DNA from: Rhynchospora pubera
Lineage: Eukaryota > Streptophyta > Magnoliopsida > Poales > Cyperaceae
Length of the DNA stretch: 64,000 nucleotides
Direction of reading: 5' to 3'
Assembly: GCA_028095005.1 (NCBI GenBank)
Contig: CM051461.1
Coordinates: forward strand, 171,375,144-171,439,143
Under the pieces are notes generated by a model. It was not told the DNA's origin and did no database searches. It was given only the letters and a program-made list of their open reading frames with translations. Numbering within the stretch: the stretch's first letter is position 1; each line of letters opens with the position of its first letter. The translations under genes were made by a program, and so were the position numbers. Of the stretch, positions 11,046 through 23,069 are shown one piece after another.

Positions 11046-14000
11046 CTTTCTTCTTCTTTTTGCTCCAAACAAGCTATTGACAAGATATTTATTTTATTTG
11101 TTACCTCTCCCTCTTTTGGTCTCTATTTCTATGGCGTTGAATCTACAAGAAGATGTTGTGCATACATTTATATATGAACAGGGATAAGAGAACTCGCCAT
11201 TATTTGCTCCCATTCAACGAGACTGTTTGGTAGGTTACTAATTCTATTAACTGCTTCATTGTTTATCAAGCGCCTCAGTTTTATATGATCTTCTGTGCGC
11301 ATACTAAAGTACACGAAATGAGGCGGGTTACTTTCGTCCTACATGTTGATTACCACACTAAAACCAGGGAGAAATCCGCCACGCAATGTGATTTTTTCGG
11401 TGAAGGAGCAAACTCACTAGTATCTGGTCAGATTTGCATCGCTGGATTTAGATTAAAAATGACTTCAAAGTTCAAAGTCATCAAAACAACTTCTCATGTG
11501 AACTAATAATTGTGGTCGTTGTCATTCAAATTTGTAAGTTATTTTCATATAAAAAGTTAACGCATTTAATCGTAACTAGATAATGACCTAACAGTTTAAA
11601 ATGCTCCTAGAATAAAAGAAAAGAAAATATGGACAGAGTAGGCATGACTGCAATCTGCATGGTAATGTCTTTTTGTCTCTACTGTTTTGGCCACACGGAT
11701 GGCTATACAGGATAGCGCGATAAGAAAATTAATTATTCCAGATAGAAGCTGGGGATGGTACAATCTACAACTGAGGTCGGAATGAGCTGGCGTCGTTAAT
11801 TCATAGTGGCATGCAAGTCTTTAAAGCTAAACAGATATGTACACTTTATTTTATTTTCCCCCTTCACTTGCAAGGAGAAACAAATCATAATATGAAGAAA
11901 TATTCAAGTTAATTAATCATTATTCTATGCTATGGTCGCCAGCCTTCAAGGTTGTGCAATATTGAATTATTTCTTAAGCACTATAATCAAGAGAGGTCCT
12001 ATTTAATAAGAAAAATTGGCAATCAGAACAAATATTCAAATAGTTATCAAAATAAAAGGTAAATATACAGAGATTTCTTTTTATAATTTAGAAAGTGTGA
12101 AGTAGATTTGTGGCATAATTTGAAATTAACTAATTATCCATCAAATTATTTGATAATTATCAGGTCTTTTTAACGGTGGTTGATTAATGACTAAATAGTT
12201 TGAATATTGCATCAAATTTTATACACAACATATTTAACTATAAAAAATAGCACTTCATTCTTATATACATTAATTCACAACACAAGTTCTATCATTTTTT
12301 TTGTTAAATTTGGTTAATACAAGATACATTTTATCGCATACGAACTACGAAGTCCCATTATTGTATTTGTTTATTTATCATTACTATATTAAAATTTAAT
12401 TAGTTGCTATTTTTGTTATCATTTAAAACTTGTGGTAAAAAAATTAATAATGCCGACAAAATGTGCAAATCCTTAGAGTCTGTAAAATTATAGTTTAAGA
12501 TATTTTTTTTAACATCAACGTAAAATTGTACAAAATCTAACCAATTCAGTCCATTGAGATGTCTAAATTTCGCAATTTCAGTTTTAAGAACATACATTTT
12601 TCTTCCAATCCAATTTCCAGATTAATCTACGCCCTTTTCTTATCGTTGAAACTATAATGGAAAATAGTAAATAATAAAAGAGAAGCAGATATTATCTTTA
12701 AAAAAAATAATAAAAGAGAGAAGCAGATATTTTCTATTCTCTTTTTATTTTGGGGATGCCAAAAATAAGTGAATAGTTTTTTGACTTCAACGATAGCGAT
12801 CTTCTGAAAAATTTATGCTGCTATTTGTATTAGGATGCTGAAAAGAATTCTTTTTAATTTATGAAAAAAAAATTGCATTTTGCAATTTTGTCCTTACATG
12901 TTTGCACGACGTCCCTCTTACTTGTATTAGAACAAAAATTAAAGACAAGTGTAATGTCTGCACGTTTGGCAGATTTCATTTCTTTTACTTTTTACTGTAG
13001 TGATTGTCGTTTAATTTTTTTTTTTCTGTTTTATGCTTATATGATGATGCAAATCGAGCATCAAAATATTATTCTGCCTGAAACTATAGATATATTGATA
13101 TTCAGAATGAAAGTAAATAATAGTTTTGATACCGTTGTATTATGAATTACATCATTGCCACTATATATAGCTATCAAAACAAAAATAAGCCAAGCTTCAA
13201 TGATGAAGATGAATAACTCTAAGAAACAAAATTATTATGGCGGTTCCAAAACTTCATATGAAGTCAGGGTGCCATTAGGTTTAACAACCTATATATTCTC
13301 CATTTGAACTGGAGATTCCAATCACGTTTCATGTGTGTTAGTAGAAGTCAACATGACAGCGGTTGGAATCATGTTTAACAGCCTGTTATTGTCCACTTGG
13401 AGTGGAGATTCCAATCATGTAGTCATGTGTGAATCAAAAGTCAATAGTGATGCATCGTTAGTTGTTGATTTTCTACAGCGTTGTAGAACGTAGAGTGCAT
13501 TGTACTGTACAATAGTGATGCTGTGAAGTAGTACAATAGTACATTGCAACGTTGTAGAATGTAGATTGTAGAGTGCCTTTAGCGTTAACTTCTTTTGGAT
13601 GACGGAGTACTTGAGAACATGTTTTTTTGAAGGTTTGCTTGAGCACATGTTGATGAGAGAGTCAACGAATTTATTTATTTATTTTATTAACAATGATTTT
13701 TTGCCTGGAATACAGAAAGTAATAGACAGCGATTAAAAGGTGCATGTTGGTTAAATTAAATTTTGACAATTGCGAAGAGCAATGTAAAAGACAATTAAAT
13801 TCACTGAACATTATCATGAAAAAAAAAAGCACATTGTCAAAGATTGCCACATAAAAAGCACGATAGATAGAGTTAGTACCATACAACTGAGAATATTGAA
13901 AATTTGATAACATAGTAAAATATGCTTTGTTCTCCCTCATTTTTTTCCTAAAAGATAGAAAATGTCTTTCAGACAATGTCCGTTATGAACCGCGACAGAA

Positions 14001-15483
14001 TTAAGAGTGTTCAGTTGAACATGACATTTTAAAAAATATAACTGAACATAGTACTGGCACTCCTAACTGATGCAACTACTATACTTTTCTTGCCTAATCA
14101 TATGCTGGTAACCCTTCTTTGGGTTCTATTTTCTGAAAATTATAAATGAGCATAGTACTGACAAGATTTGTTCTCAGAGAATTTCATTGCAGACAATGTC
14201 TCACTCCATCTCATTATGGAGATTATGGAGTTCAGGTCATCAAATCAGGGTTCTATGTAAAAACAAAATGCCATACAAGCTTCGTCTTTCAAGGACCATC
14301 CACTTGTCAGAATACCTTACGAGCTGGTGCACCTAGACTGTGACATTCTACGGCTCAACAGACTCTTTTTTTCTGTTTAACCAAGAAGTTTGTCACCATG
14401 CAGTCTGGAAATTCTCAGATCCGTGTAGGGGCTTTCCCATGACTTATCCAGTACTGACTACCAAGAATTGACAGACCAGAAACCCTTGTAGACAGTTCCA
14501 GTTCTGGGCCTTATTTTCTCTCACCACATCCAGTACCAAATTGATCAGCTCCGACCCTTCAGCATATTACCCTTCCACACAAACATGTCCGGTCCAAAGA
14601 TCTGGCTCACCAACCTGATTGGAGTAAGTCAACAGTACCTGGCTCAAGCTTGCAACACAACTGCCTGCTACTTGTTTGTTGTAGTGCACATTGACTAGCT
14701 TGATCACAAATTCTGAGTTGCCGAGATACCAACTGGTTAAATCAATCCCGAACTCAGAACAAAGTACCCATAGAACTTTGGCACCAACCTTGTTCCCTCC
14801 CTGACCAGTTTGTATGTGAAAATTTTTTACACAATTTGGAGGAATATTTGAACCTCGAAGAGAGAGAAGGGTTTGGGAAGGAGCCTAACATATCTGATGA
14901 GGAAAGGAGACACATACTGAGGTAGTAAAGTCTAAACCAGAGAAAGCAACAACTTCCACAAAGCTAGCGAACTGGAAGGTCTAAAAGAGGATCTTTTTTA
15001 CCATATCACAATAACTCACATTACTGAAAAATAATAGCATAGTTCAGTTATATATTTTCTACGGTTCCTATGTCCTAACTATAGTTTAGTGGGCTTCAAC
15101 TCAGATAATCAATAGTTGGGACTTGGGACACAATCAATGAGCAGAATCACATTAATAGTATATATATAACTAGAAATATCTACAACCTTTTTGATACAGT
15201 GAGCCTTCAATTTTCATTTTCAAAATAAAATTGGAAACAAAAACCATCAATCTATAACAGATAAACCAATTTCATATAATGACATCAAACCAACACGGAT
15301 TTTCATATCGATCTCAAGTCAAAAGAGAACCATCATCACACTTACAAAAAAGGGGGGAAAAAAACACAATCAATTCTCACTACAATATAGGTCACTCCTT
15401 TAAGCTGAAATTGACAGAAGACCAATTGATAAATGCCCCTATCAGACTTCCTTTAGGAAAAAAAAAAAAAGCACCGAGATAGA
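11046..15483. other. Gene-poor AT-rich spacer with promoter flank of the C2 gene
   Basis: About 11046-11300 is the upstream flank of the C2 gene. The rest holds short ORFs without recognisable products. One patch, minus strand about 14530-14760, reads as a short open segment (SEFVIKLVNVHYNKQV) before stops and may be a decayed exon; I cannot assign it with confidence. Confidence 0.45.
13277..13442. repeat. Diverged direct repeat, about 75 bp, two copies
   Basis: Segments at about 13277-13352 and 13371-13442 share GGAGATTCCAATCA, CATGTGTG and AAGTCAA in the same order and spacing, so they are diverged direct copies. Confidence 0.55.
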
Positions 15484-15714
15484 TCATACAGGAGGTAAAT
15501 TTTCATCAAGATTCACCCTGGATGAGTTAGCGCGACTCAATTGGTGATCCACTGATTCTTCCTCGATTTCGTCCTCTTCGCCATCGCTAGCCGCGACGTT
15601 GACGCACGAGAAGCGATCCAAGGACGAGAAAAACGCGGACGAAACGCTCGCGCCGATCCAGGAAGCGAATCGGTCGAACATCTCTCGGGGGAAGAAGATC
15701 GAAGACGCATCCAT
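15484..15714 (-). CDS. Short plant-type hypothetical protein (76 aa)
   Basis: This is a single open frame of 76 codons from ATG to TGA on the minus strand. The N-terminus MDASSIFFPREMFDRFASW is followed by WIGASVSSAFFSSLDRFSC, an acidic stretch (DGEEDEIEEES, about 44-54) and a short polar tail. The DNA here is richer in CpG than its surroundings, as expected for a real exon, and a 5' flank without other genes lies at 15715-15860. The hydrophobic/amphipathic N-terminal third could be a membrane-associated helix. I do not recognise a named family, although small intronless proteins starting like this occur in plants as uncharacterised proteins. An overlapping frame at 15587-15853 has no features and was left out. 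Confidence 0.5.
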   Translation of the reverse strand: MDASSIFFPREMFDRFASWIGASVSSAFFSSLDRFSCVNVAASDGEEDEIEEESVDHQLSRANSSRVNLDENLPPV

Positions 15715-15955
15715 TGGTGGGAATTTCTAGATCGGTACTTTGTTTGTCGAAGGGATTGTGGTTAGGGTTTGAAGCAGAGAATGTCGAAAGAAAGGAAAAT
15801 CGGAATGGAGATGAGAAAGAAAAAATGGTGATGACGGAAGCACAGGCGGTCAACGCGATTTGAAATGGCCGTTTCTAACTTTCTATACTTGTTTTCGTTT
15901 GTTTATGTTTAATATAATCCATAAACCGATTTGTCTTTTGTTTGGGGATCCTGAT

Positions 15956-16212
15956 TAGGCCTGTCAAGCGTCAACAGCTGCCGTTTAATCGGTTCGCCGT
16001 GACGTGAAAAGGTAACAAAATGATTTGTGGCAGAGCTGATTTTTGCGTTTTGATTAACGGAACGACAAATGAAACCACATGTCGTTTATCGTATATTTTA
16101 TACACGCTGTTTAGCAAACGGTTAATGAAATGACGAAATCGTACCATTTTTTTAATGGCACAGTAAACGAAATCGTCTATTCTGTTTTCGTTAACCACGT
16201 TTGACACTTCTA
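15956..16212. mobile_element. hAT-like MITE, degenerate
   Basis: The left end TAGGCCTGTCAAGCGTC matches the reversed right end TAGAAGTGTCAAACGTG as imperfect inverted repeats. The interior is rich in AACGG/CGTTT words like the MITEs at 348 and 18573. No clear target duplication remains, so the boundaries are approximate. Confidence 0.5.
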
Positions 16213-16540
16213 ATAATTTCAGAACCGCTAAAGGCTACAGGGTTATGAAACAAGAAACATTAACGGGTTTAGTAACGAAGAAGATTTGTAAGTCTTTTAC
16301 ATTGTATATTTAGAGATTTAACGTTAAATTTTTAGAGACAATTTGTGTAATTTACCACTTATTTCGGCTAAGTTTTAATGTTATTATTATTATTATTTTA
16401 AATATTATAAATTTCAATAACTTAAAAATAGGCTTCTGCCTCTTTTTCTTTTTCGTTATTTTTATATGTTGATCAATATTGATCCGGATGATTCGTACAT
16501 TAATTTATCAGTTATCACACAAAGTCACAATTCACAAAGG

Positions 16541-16706
16541 GGGCGTTTGGATCGCTTAGGAGTTGGGAGAATTGGGAGAATTTGTTATTCCTAGGCATAA
16601 ATTTATTGGAAAGTGTGTAACTTTGTGAAGAGTTTGGATTGCTTATATTAAAATTTATGTCCGGAATTGCTTATTCTCGGAATTTGGATCGCATCCAAAC
16701 GATCCC
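16541..16706. mobile_element. MITE with GGGCGTTTGGAT-type ends
   Basis: A 166-bp element starts GGGCGTTTGGATCG and ends, read in reverse, GGGATCGTTTGGAT. The 5-bp word AAAGG flanks both sides (16536-16540 and 16707-16711) and may be a target duplication. The superfamily is uncertain. Confidence 0.6.
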
Positions 16707-16800
16707 AAAGGTAACATGGGCTCATTAACCTGGCAACGGAAAAATTACTTAGCCCAGTTTAAGTTCTCCAGGAACGGGAACAAACATGGGCTTTGATACT

Positions 16801-18529
16801 TGCAAATAGCCGAAATTTTAAAAAATAGTATTAAATTAACATAATATATTAAAAATAATATCAATATAATAAGTTTAATATAAATAGTATCACGAGATCG
16901 GAATTCTGGATTCCGAACGTTAGATCGGAATCCTCAATTCCGATCTAAGCTTTGATCGGATTCTGGGATACCGATCTAAGCTTAGATCAGAATCCGAGAT
17001 TCCGATCTTAGCTTTTTAATTTTTTTTATATATTATTTATTTATTTATTTAATTTATTAATTAGTTAAATAATTAGAAAAATAGATAATATATTGTAAAA
17101 ATATTGAAAAAATATGGAAAAAATCAGGAATAATTAAACTAAATTTTATATGTAATTTAGTATTTTTTGGGAAAATTAAAATTTTTTTCCTTTTATTAGT
17201 TTATTAATTAGTTAATTAATTAGAAAATTAGATAATATATTCTTAAAAATATTGAAAAAATATTAAAAAAATCAGGAATAATTTAAAAAATTTTATATGT
17301 AATTTAGTATTTTTTTTGGAAAATTAAATTTATTTTCCTTTTAATTAATTTATTTAATTAAAAAATGAATAATTAAGTATAAATTTTTAATTAATTTAAA
17401 CAACCATTTGATATGCGTCCCGGATGTCGTCCTCTGTATATATTATTTTCATATTATATATTAAACAATCATATCGAGTCTCATGATCAAGGAAGCACTT
17501 TCTGGATTGCGTTAGAAAAGAATCACACGAGATTGATGTTTTACTGAGACGGAGAAGAAATAATATATGATTGATTTGTGGGCTTACTGAGACTAAATTC
17601 ACTTGATTTACTGCATTTTCTCTTTTTAATGATTAATTTATAATTTTAAAAACATTTTTAATAGTTTAGAGTGGTTTTTAGGTTTGCAAACTTTCAAAAG
17701 TGGATTTTGGAGGTCCAGAGAGCGTTTTTTGGCCTCGAAAATGGTCGTTACGGGGTTTTACCCCGATAACATGTGTAGATCTCGTCGCCAGCTTTCCGGA
17801 ATGTCCTCGATCGCCCCAAACGGACCTTCCTATCAAAAGTTAAGCCTGTTTAAAGTTTTAATGTTCAAATTATGCCTTTGTATCCATGCAAATGCAGAAA
17901 AAATTAATAAAACTTTGAACATTCTGAAAGGATTATGCCTTTGTATCCCTGCAAATGCAGAAAAAATTAATAAAATATTGAACATTCTGAAAGGATTATG
18001 CCTTTGTATCCCTGCAAATTTTGAAAATTTATAATCCTTTTTAAATGGTACAATTCATTTAATTAAATAAGTTATAAAAATTTATATTTTAATTAAATAA
18101 GTTATAAAAATTTATATTTTAATTAAATAAATTAATTAAAATGAAAATAAATTTAATTTCTCCAAAAAATACTAAATTATATATAAAATTTAATTTAATT
18201 ATTCTTGATTTTTCCATATTTTTTCAATATTTTTACAATATATTATCTATTTTTCTAATTATTTAACTAATTAATAAAATAAATAAATAAATAAATAATA
18301 TATAAAAAAATTAAAAAGCTAAGATCGGAATCTCGGATTCCGATCTAAGCTTAGATCGGAAACTGAGAATCCGATCAAAGCTTAGATCGGAATCTTGGAT
18401 TCCGATCTAACGTTCGGAATCCAGGATTCCGATCTCGTGATACTATTTATATTAAACTTATTATATTGATATTATTTTTAATATATTATATTAATTTAAT
18501 ACTATTTTAAAAATTTTCGGTGCAAATAG
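16801..18529. mobile_element. Mutator-like element (MULE) with long inverted repeats and 9-bp target duplication
   Basis: The element spans 16810-18520 (1711 bp). Both ends begin CCGAAA and then share a long inverted repeat of roughly 350-550 bp, which includes GATCGGAAT-rich blocks and the AGATAATATATTGTAAAAATAT region. A perfect 9-bp direct repeat TGCAAATAG flanks it at 16801-16809 and 18521-18529. Nine-bp duplications with long inverted repeats are the hallmark of Mutator-like elements. The interior (17380-18040) has no transposase; it carries a 63-bp minisatellite and a 116-codon ORF of no recognisable family, so the element is non-autonomous. Confidence 0.85.
17872..18020. repeat. 63-bp minisatellite inside the MULE
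   Basis: The word ATGCCTTTGTATCC recurs at 17872, 17935 and 17998, an exact 63-bp period. The unit also contains TGCAAATGCAGAAAAAATTA and GAACATTCTGAAAGG. Because 63 is 21 codons, the overlapping open frame repeats LCLCIPANAEKINK-type segments. Confidence 0.85.
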
Positions 18530-18564
18530 AGAAGAGAAGATTAAAGACTGAGACCGGTAAATGT

Positions 18565-18860
18565 AATTCACTTAGGGCTGCATCACGTTCAAAACGATCA
18601 CGAAAACGGTCGGTTTCGTTGACCGTTGCGTTTTGAGAACGAAATTGACTACCATTTGCGTTAACCGTTTCGTTCAAAACGAAACGGTCGAAATCACGAA
18701 AATACCACGAAAATACACATGGACGAAACTGTTTCAAGCTTTCGTTAATCGTTTCGTTTTTAAAACGCAACAAAAATCTTTAACCGTTTTTGTTTCGTTT
18801 TAGACGAAACGAAACGAAAGGACGATCGAAACGGTGACCGTTTTCACCCCTGAATTCACT
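18565..18860. mobile_element. hAT-type MITE with 8-bp target-site duplication
   Basis: A 280-bp element (18573-18852) starts TAGGGCTGCATCACG and ends, in reverse, CAGGGGTGAAAACGG. A perfect 8-bp direct repeat AATTCACT flanks it at 18565-18572 and 18853-18860. The interior is dense in CGTTTCG/AACGGTC words and lacks a transposase. It sits only 36 bp beyond the MULE target duplication. Confidence 0.82.
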
Positions 18861-19340
18861 AAAATCTACTCAACATGGTGTTCCTATAATCGCTTTCTCT
18901 ATTAATTTTTTAAAAAAGAAAATAAATATAATTTTCCATTAAAATAAAGTTCGATTTTGCTTGGTTGAGAAATTTGATGCCAGGTTTCATTTTTTATTTT
19001 GAAGTGGATGCATTCCGATATGTAATATGTTAACGTACTACAGTTGAGGAATTTGGGTTTACTTACTCGGGGTCGATTAACTCTTCATATGAGAGTGCTG
19101 TTCTATTTTTAAAGCCGACAGAATTTCATAGCTCAACGTACTAAATTAATTCAAAATTATTGTAATATTGGTCAAGTGTTTAATTTACTTGATTCGAATT
19201 GAAAATTTTTTATCTACAAAATTATATTTTAGTTTAAGTCAATAATAATATATTCCCAACATTTAATACGCTGCCATTATTCCTAGTATAACTGAAATAG
19301 TCGTTATTTTATTCTAAATTTCACTGCGTTATGCCGTTAT
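18861..19340. other. AT-rich spacer
   Basis: I found no gene or clear repeat in this stretch. Confidence 0.5.
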
Positions 19341-19349
19341 GTTTTGTAC

Positions 19350-19542
19350 TAGGAAACTCTAACAATATCTCGGGTTAGAGTAATTTAATGTAGCTAAATT
19401 TGTATCTCTAATAAATTTTTTGACTGATGGGATTATTCGGTCATAAATTTTAAATTAAATGTCTATAAAGACCCTCAAGTCGAGTTTCGAACCTACGACC
19501 TCTCACTTGAGATGCATTGCTCTCTTTGCCACTAGACTAAGA
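19350..19542 (-). mobile_element. tRNA-derived SINE
   Basis: On the minus strand, AGTCTAGTGGCAAAGAGAG (box-A-like, near 19538-19520) is followed by GTAGGTTCGAAACTCGAC (box-B-like, near 19494-19477), then an AT-rich body ending near 19350. This matches the tRNA-headed layout of plant SINEs. The 3' boundary is approximate. Confidence 0.5.
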
Positions 19543-19608
19543 GTTGGTTCTCTTTATATATGCTTTTTGTTATAAAAGAATATATATTTTGTAATGGAAA
19601 CTATAATG

Positions 19609-19835
19609 ATGACGAACAGTGGCGGATCTACAAAAAAATATTTAGGTGGGACTGAGTACTCCAATGAATTATTTGATCGAATAGTTCCTCTTCTTCTGTT
19701 CTTCAGTCCCACATTTGAGTGCTCCAATGGCAGAAAAAATTCACTGAGGCTAAAGAGGGACTCCAGGAGTTCGATGGCGGTAGGTGGGGCTCTATCCCCA
19801 CCCGCCCCAGTGGTGGATCTGCCCCTGATGACGAA
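19609..19835. mobile_element. hAT-type MITE with 8-bp target-site duplication
   Basis: A 211-bp element (19617-19827) starts CAGTGGCGGATCTAC and ends, in reverse, CAGGGGCAGATCCACC. A perfect 8-bp direct repeat ATGACGAA flanks it (19609-19616 and 19828-19835). Related end sequence (CAGGGGCGGATCTACCACC) recurs at 27335, so the family has more than one copy in the window. Confidence 0.82.
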
Positions 19836-22800
19836 AATATATTTTTTTAGAATGATAATTGTCGTCGCACTTTTTACTATCGTGCGTCATCGGTAGTCTC
19901 AAATCTCCTCTCCTGAGCGATTCTCCCCTCTTATACCTTCTCCTCCCCTCGCATGTTTCTCCTTCTCCTCATATCCCTTCCCTGCACTTCTCCTCTCAAC
20001 TCTCTCTTGATTTCAAAAAAACTGTCAATCATTTCAACTCTCAACTCTCAACTCCTCTCAATTGACAGCTTCTGTCAATCATTTCAAAAAAACTCTCTCT
20101 TGATTTCTCCTCCTCTAAATCTTTTATCTCTTCCGATTTCTCTCCCCGCATCAAAACACTATCTCGATTTTTCAAGAAGAACATATAGAACAACAAACTA
20201 AACACTTAAATCAACATATTGAAATTATTTGAATAAAGAACAAAGTGAACACCTATAACAATAGAGTAAACAAATATAGCAAACAAACCGAACATTTAAT
20301 AAGAACGAATTTAACAGATGTAAAAGATAAAGTTGAATAAGAAGCAGTAAAAAAATAAGTTGAACGCGAAAAAAGAACATAGGGAACATATAAATGAACA
20401 AATTGAATATATACATGCAAAATATTGAACAAAAAAATAAATTCAACTCATAAAGTCATAATCGAACAAAGTGAACATATAAAATAGACAAAGTGAACAC
20501 ATACAACAAATAAGTTTAATAAAGATAAATTGAATATGCATAGAGAAGAAACAAGCTGGAGCACGAAGGAGAGAGAAAAAGAGGAAGAATAAAGAAAATA
20601 CACATGAGAAACGCATAAGAGAAGGAAAGAAGAGACTCACCACTCTACCCGAAGGAGTGGAGAGGAACAGAGATAACACACTGCCACACTGGATGAGGAA
20701 GAAGGCAAAGAAAGAGAGATGAGGGAGATATCGCTGGGTGAGGGTTCTGAAAGGAGGTCCACTGTCAAGAGTCGCTGGGTGAAAGAAGTGTCTCAACGAT
20801 GGCAAGTGGAGTGATGATGATTAGAAATTTTCATGTTTTTCATTATTAACTTTTGTTATCTCATCTCTTGTCTCTTGAAGGGCATGAAAATGTTAAAATG
20901 ATGAAGTAATTTAAAATTTACCAGACCCACTATTAACTTTTATATCTGTTAAATTCCATATTGATGATTCTTTTTTTAGTTAGAATTATATGAGGTCCTC
21001 TTAAAATTCGAATATTAGATTATTGTTTAGAAAAAGAGAGGTTTCTGTCATCTAATTTTTTTTTAAATTAAAGATATATGTAAGGGTTCGAGATTTGAAC
21101 CATTGACTACTTTAAGGCCAACATAATACTTTTATCATTGAACCACTAAACGACGTTATAAATAATAGATTATTGTGAATGCCCTTTTGAATTTTTTTTA
21201 AACAATATAGTATTAGTTTCTAAAACGACCAGTGTCAAATATTCGACGTTTTTATTTTTTGAAAGTCAGCCCCAAAAATTCTTGCGTCATACTTTTGAAG
21301 TTGTGGGCGTGGCGTAAACAAAGTTAATATATTCTGTGATGATCTCTTTGCAGCTGTCATTAGCTTTATTCTTTTTAAAAGTAAGTCATTGGAAAAACTT
21401 TGCTGAACTCCGATTGTACATTAGGATTAGCAATATAATAAATTCTCAAATCCTATATTGTATTGTATCCCTTTCCCGTCAGCTTGGTGATTTATAAGCA
21501 GTGTATAATTGTAACGATATGTAAATATCGATGGGGCTCAAATTATTTCAAACAAGTACAAAAATGTTAGATATATTGATGTGAACACAATAATAACGAT
21601 ATGTAAATATCGATGACGCTAAAATTATTTCAAATTTAGTTCTGCAGTTATCATGACAGATGGATTACATTATTTTTTTTAATAGCAAAATCAAATCGTA
21701 CCTTTCTTTTTTTTTTCCCTTCCAAGAAATATTAATTGTAAGTAAAATAATATAAAGTAATTTCTTCCACATAGTTTAGCCGACATAAATATCCCTGTAT
21801 TTATAATGGAAAACATAGGTTATTTGGTCCCTTTAATTAATTGGCTTCTTATGATGCAAAGAGCCGATAAATGAAATTAGACAATTTTTCCGCTCTAGAA
21901 AGGTATCATGTTGTATCCGTAATAAATTTAAGGAAAAGAAGGAAGAGAATAAGGCATGTATGCGAAGAATATTTTTTAAACAATATGCCACAAGGTATAT
22001 TAAAGCTCTAGTAATTACATATACTACTATAAAATATATTAAATCAAAATAAGTTACGAGTAACCAAATAGTATGGCATTTGTTTATTAAGCGATGTTGC
22101 GTGGTCACCTTTCTTAGTATCTATAATATGAACTTCGGATAATGTAAAGTATTTTTGAAAAGAAAAAATAAACAAAAATATAATATTATTACTATGTCAT
22201 GCACTTAGGGAGGTTCATGTGTTGAATTTGGGTCTTGATGGGAAATTCAATTTATAGGGTGCATGTATGTTCTAATAAATTGTAAAATAAAAAAAACAGG
22301 ATTTTTTTTTTTTGTGATTTGAAAGGATAAAAATCTCAGGGGTGTTCTCAATGTAGGTAGTAACTAAAGTCGTGGGCTCGCGTCCAGCAGCTGGCGTGAA
22401 TTTTTGTGCAGCTGCTGGGATGATCTTTTATGTGCTTTGGTGTAAGATCTTTGATACATCAACAAGATTGTGAATTTTGAAATATATACAAATTCAAAAT
22501 TTTTGAACAATTTCTATTTTAATCTCGCACATTTCTCTTTTAATTTTGTACATATTTCGCTTTTAAGTTTTAACGAATCAAAATCGCATAGCTTAGCCAT
22601 ATAAAATTTGTAACTCAAAATTTTATATTAAAACTGAATTTGTACATAATTCACATGTAAAAGTATGAAATACAGTTATTGTGCATATATGACAATTTGG
22701 CTGTTCTTTTATTTTTCCCTTCCCCTGGCCGGTATAAAGTCTTTCTCAACATATGATGTAATAATATATAATTTTGAAACTTAAGCGAATATACACTACT

Positions 22801-22940
22801 AAATTTTGAAGAAATAAAAAAAGTAGCTGTCAAACTGCTTAGAAAATCGCATCTATTCTATCCAGAGCTAGTGACTAGATCAACGAGATTTCAATAAGAA
22901 TTTGTCAAATTAAAATAAAAATGTCAAAAAGAAAAGAAGT
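19836..22940. other. Gene-free stretch with pyrimidine-rich and GAACA-rich low-complexity DNA
   Basis: About 19890-20170 is CTCCTC-rich. About 20200-20560 repeats AAAGTGAACA-like words in a degenerate way. The remainder is AT-rich. No ORF resembles a protein family. Confidence 0.5.
21050..21160 (-). mobile_element. tRNA-derived SINE-like fragment
   Basis: On the minus strand, TTTAGTGGTTCAATGATAA is followed by AATGGTTCAAATCTCGAACC, the spacing expected of boxes A and B of a tRNA-related SINE. Ends are approximate. Confidence 0.4.
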
Positions 22941-22953
22941 CAAAATTCCTTCA

Positions 22954-22960
22954 TATAAAG
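22954..22960 (+). promoter_or_regulatory. Probable TATA box of the molybdate transporter gene
   Basis: TATAAAG lies 110 bp before the start codon and is followed by a CT-rich leader, as in plant core promoters. Confidence 0.55.
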
Positions 22961-23069
22961 GAACTCCCTCCCCAAGTTCCAACTAGACTGTTGAGCCCCA
23001 GAATAGCAAACTCCCCTCTAAAAATCTCAAAGAGAATCAAAAGTCTCTCACAGAGCTAGCAGTGCATCC

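Noticed and set aside
14530..14860. Minus-strand open patch with SEFVIKLVNVHYNKQV, faintly like the C-terminal part of GH51 arabinofuranosidases
   Set aside because: Too short, interrupted by stops on both sides, and the resemblance is weak; kept only as a note in the spacer entry.
17684..18034. 116-codon ORF inside the MULE
   Set aside because: Its open length comes from the 63-bp repeat being divisible by three; no family match and no promoter context.
22335..22440. tRNA-like box B (GTGGGCTCGCGTCC) as a SINE or tRNA gene
   Set aside because: No convincing box A or cloverleaf arms around it.
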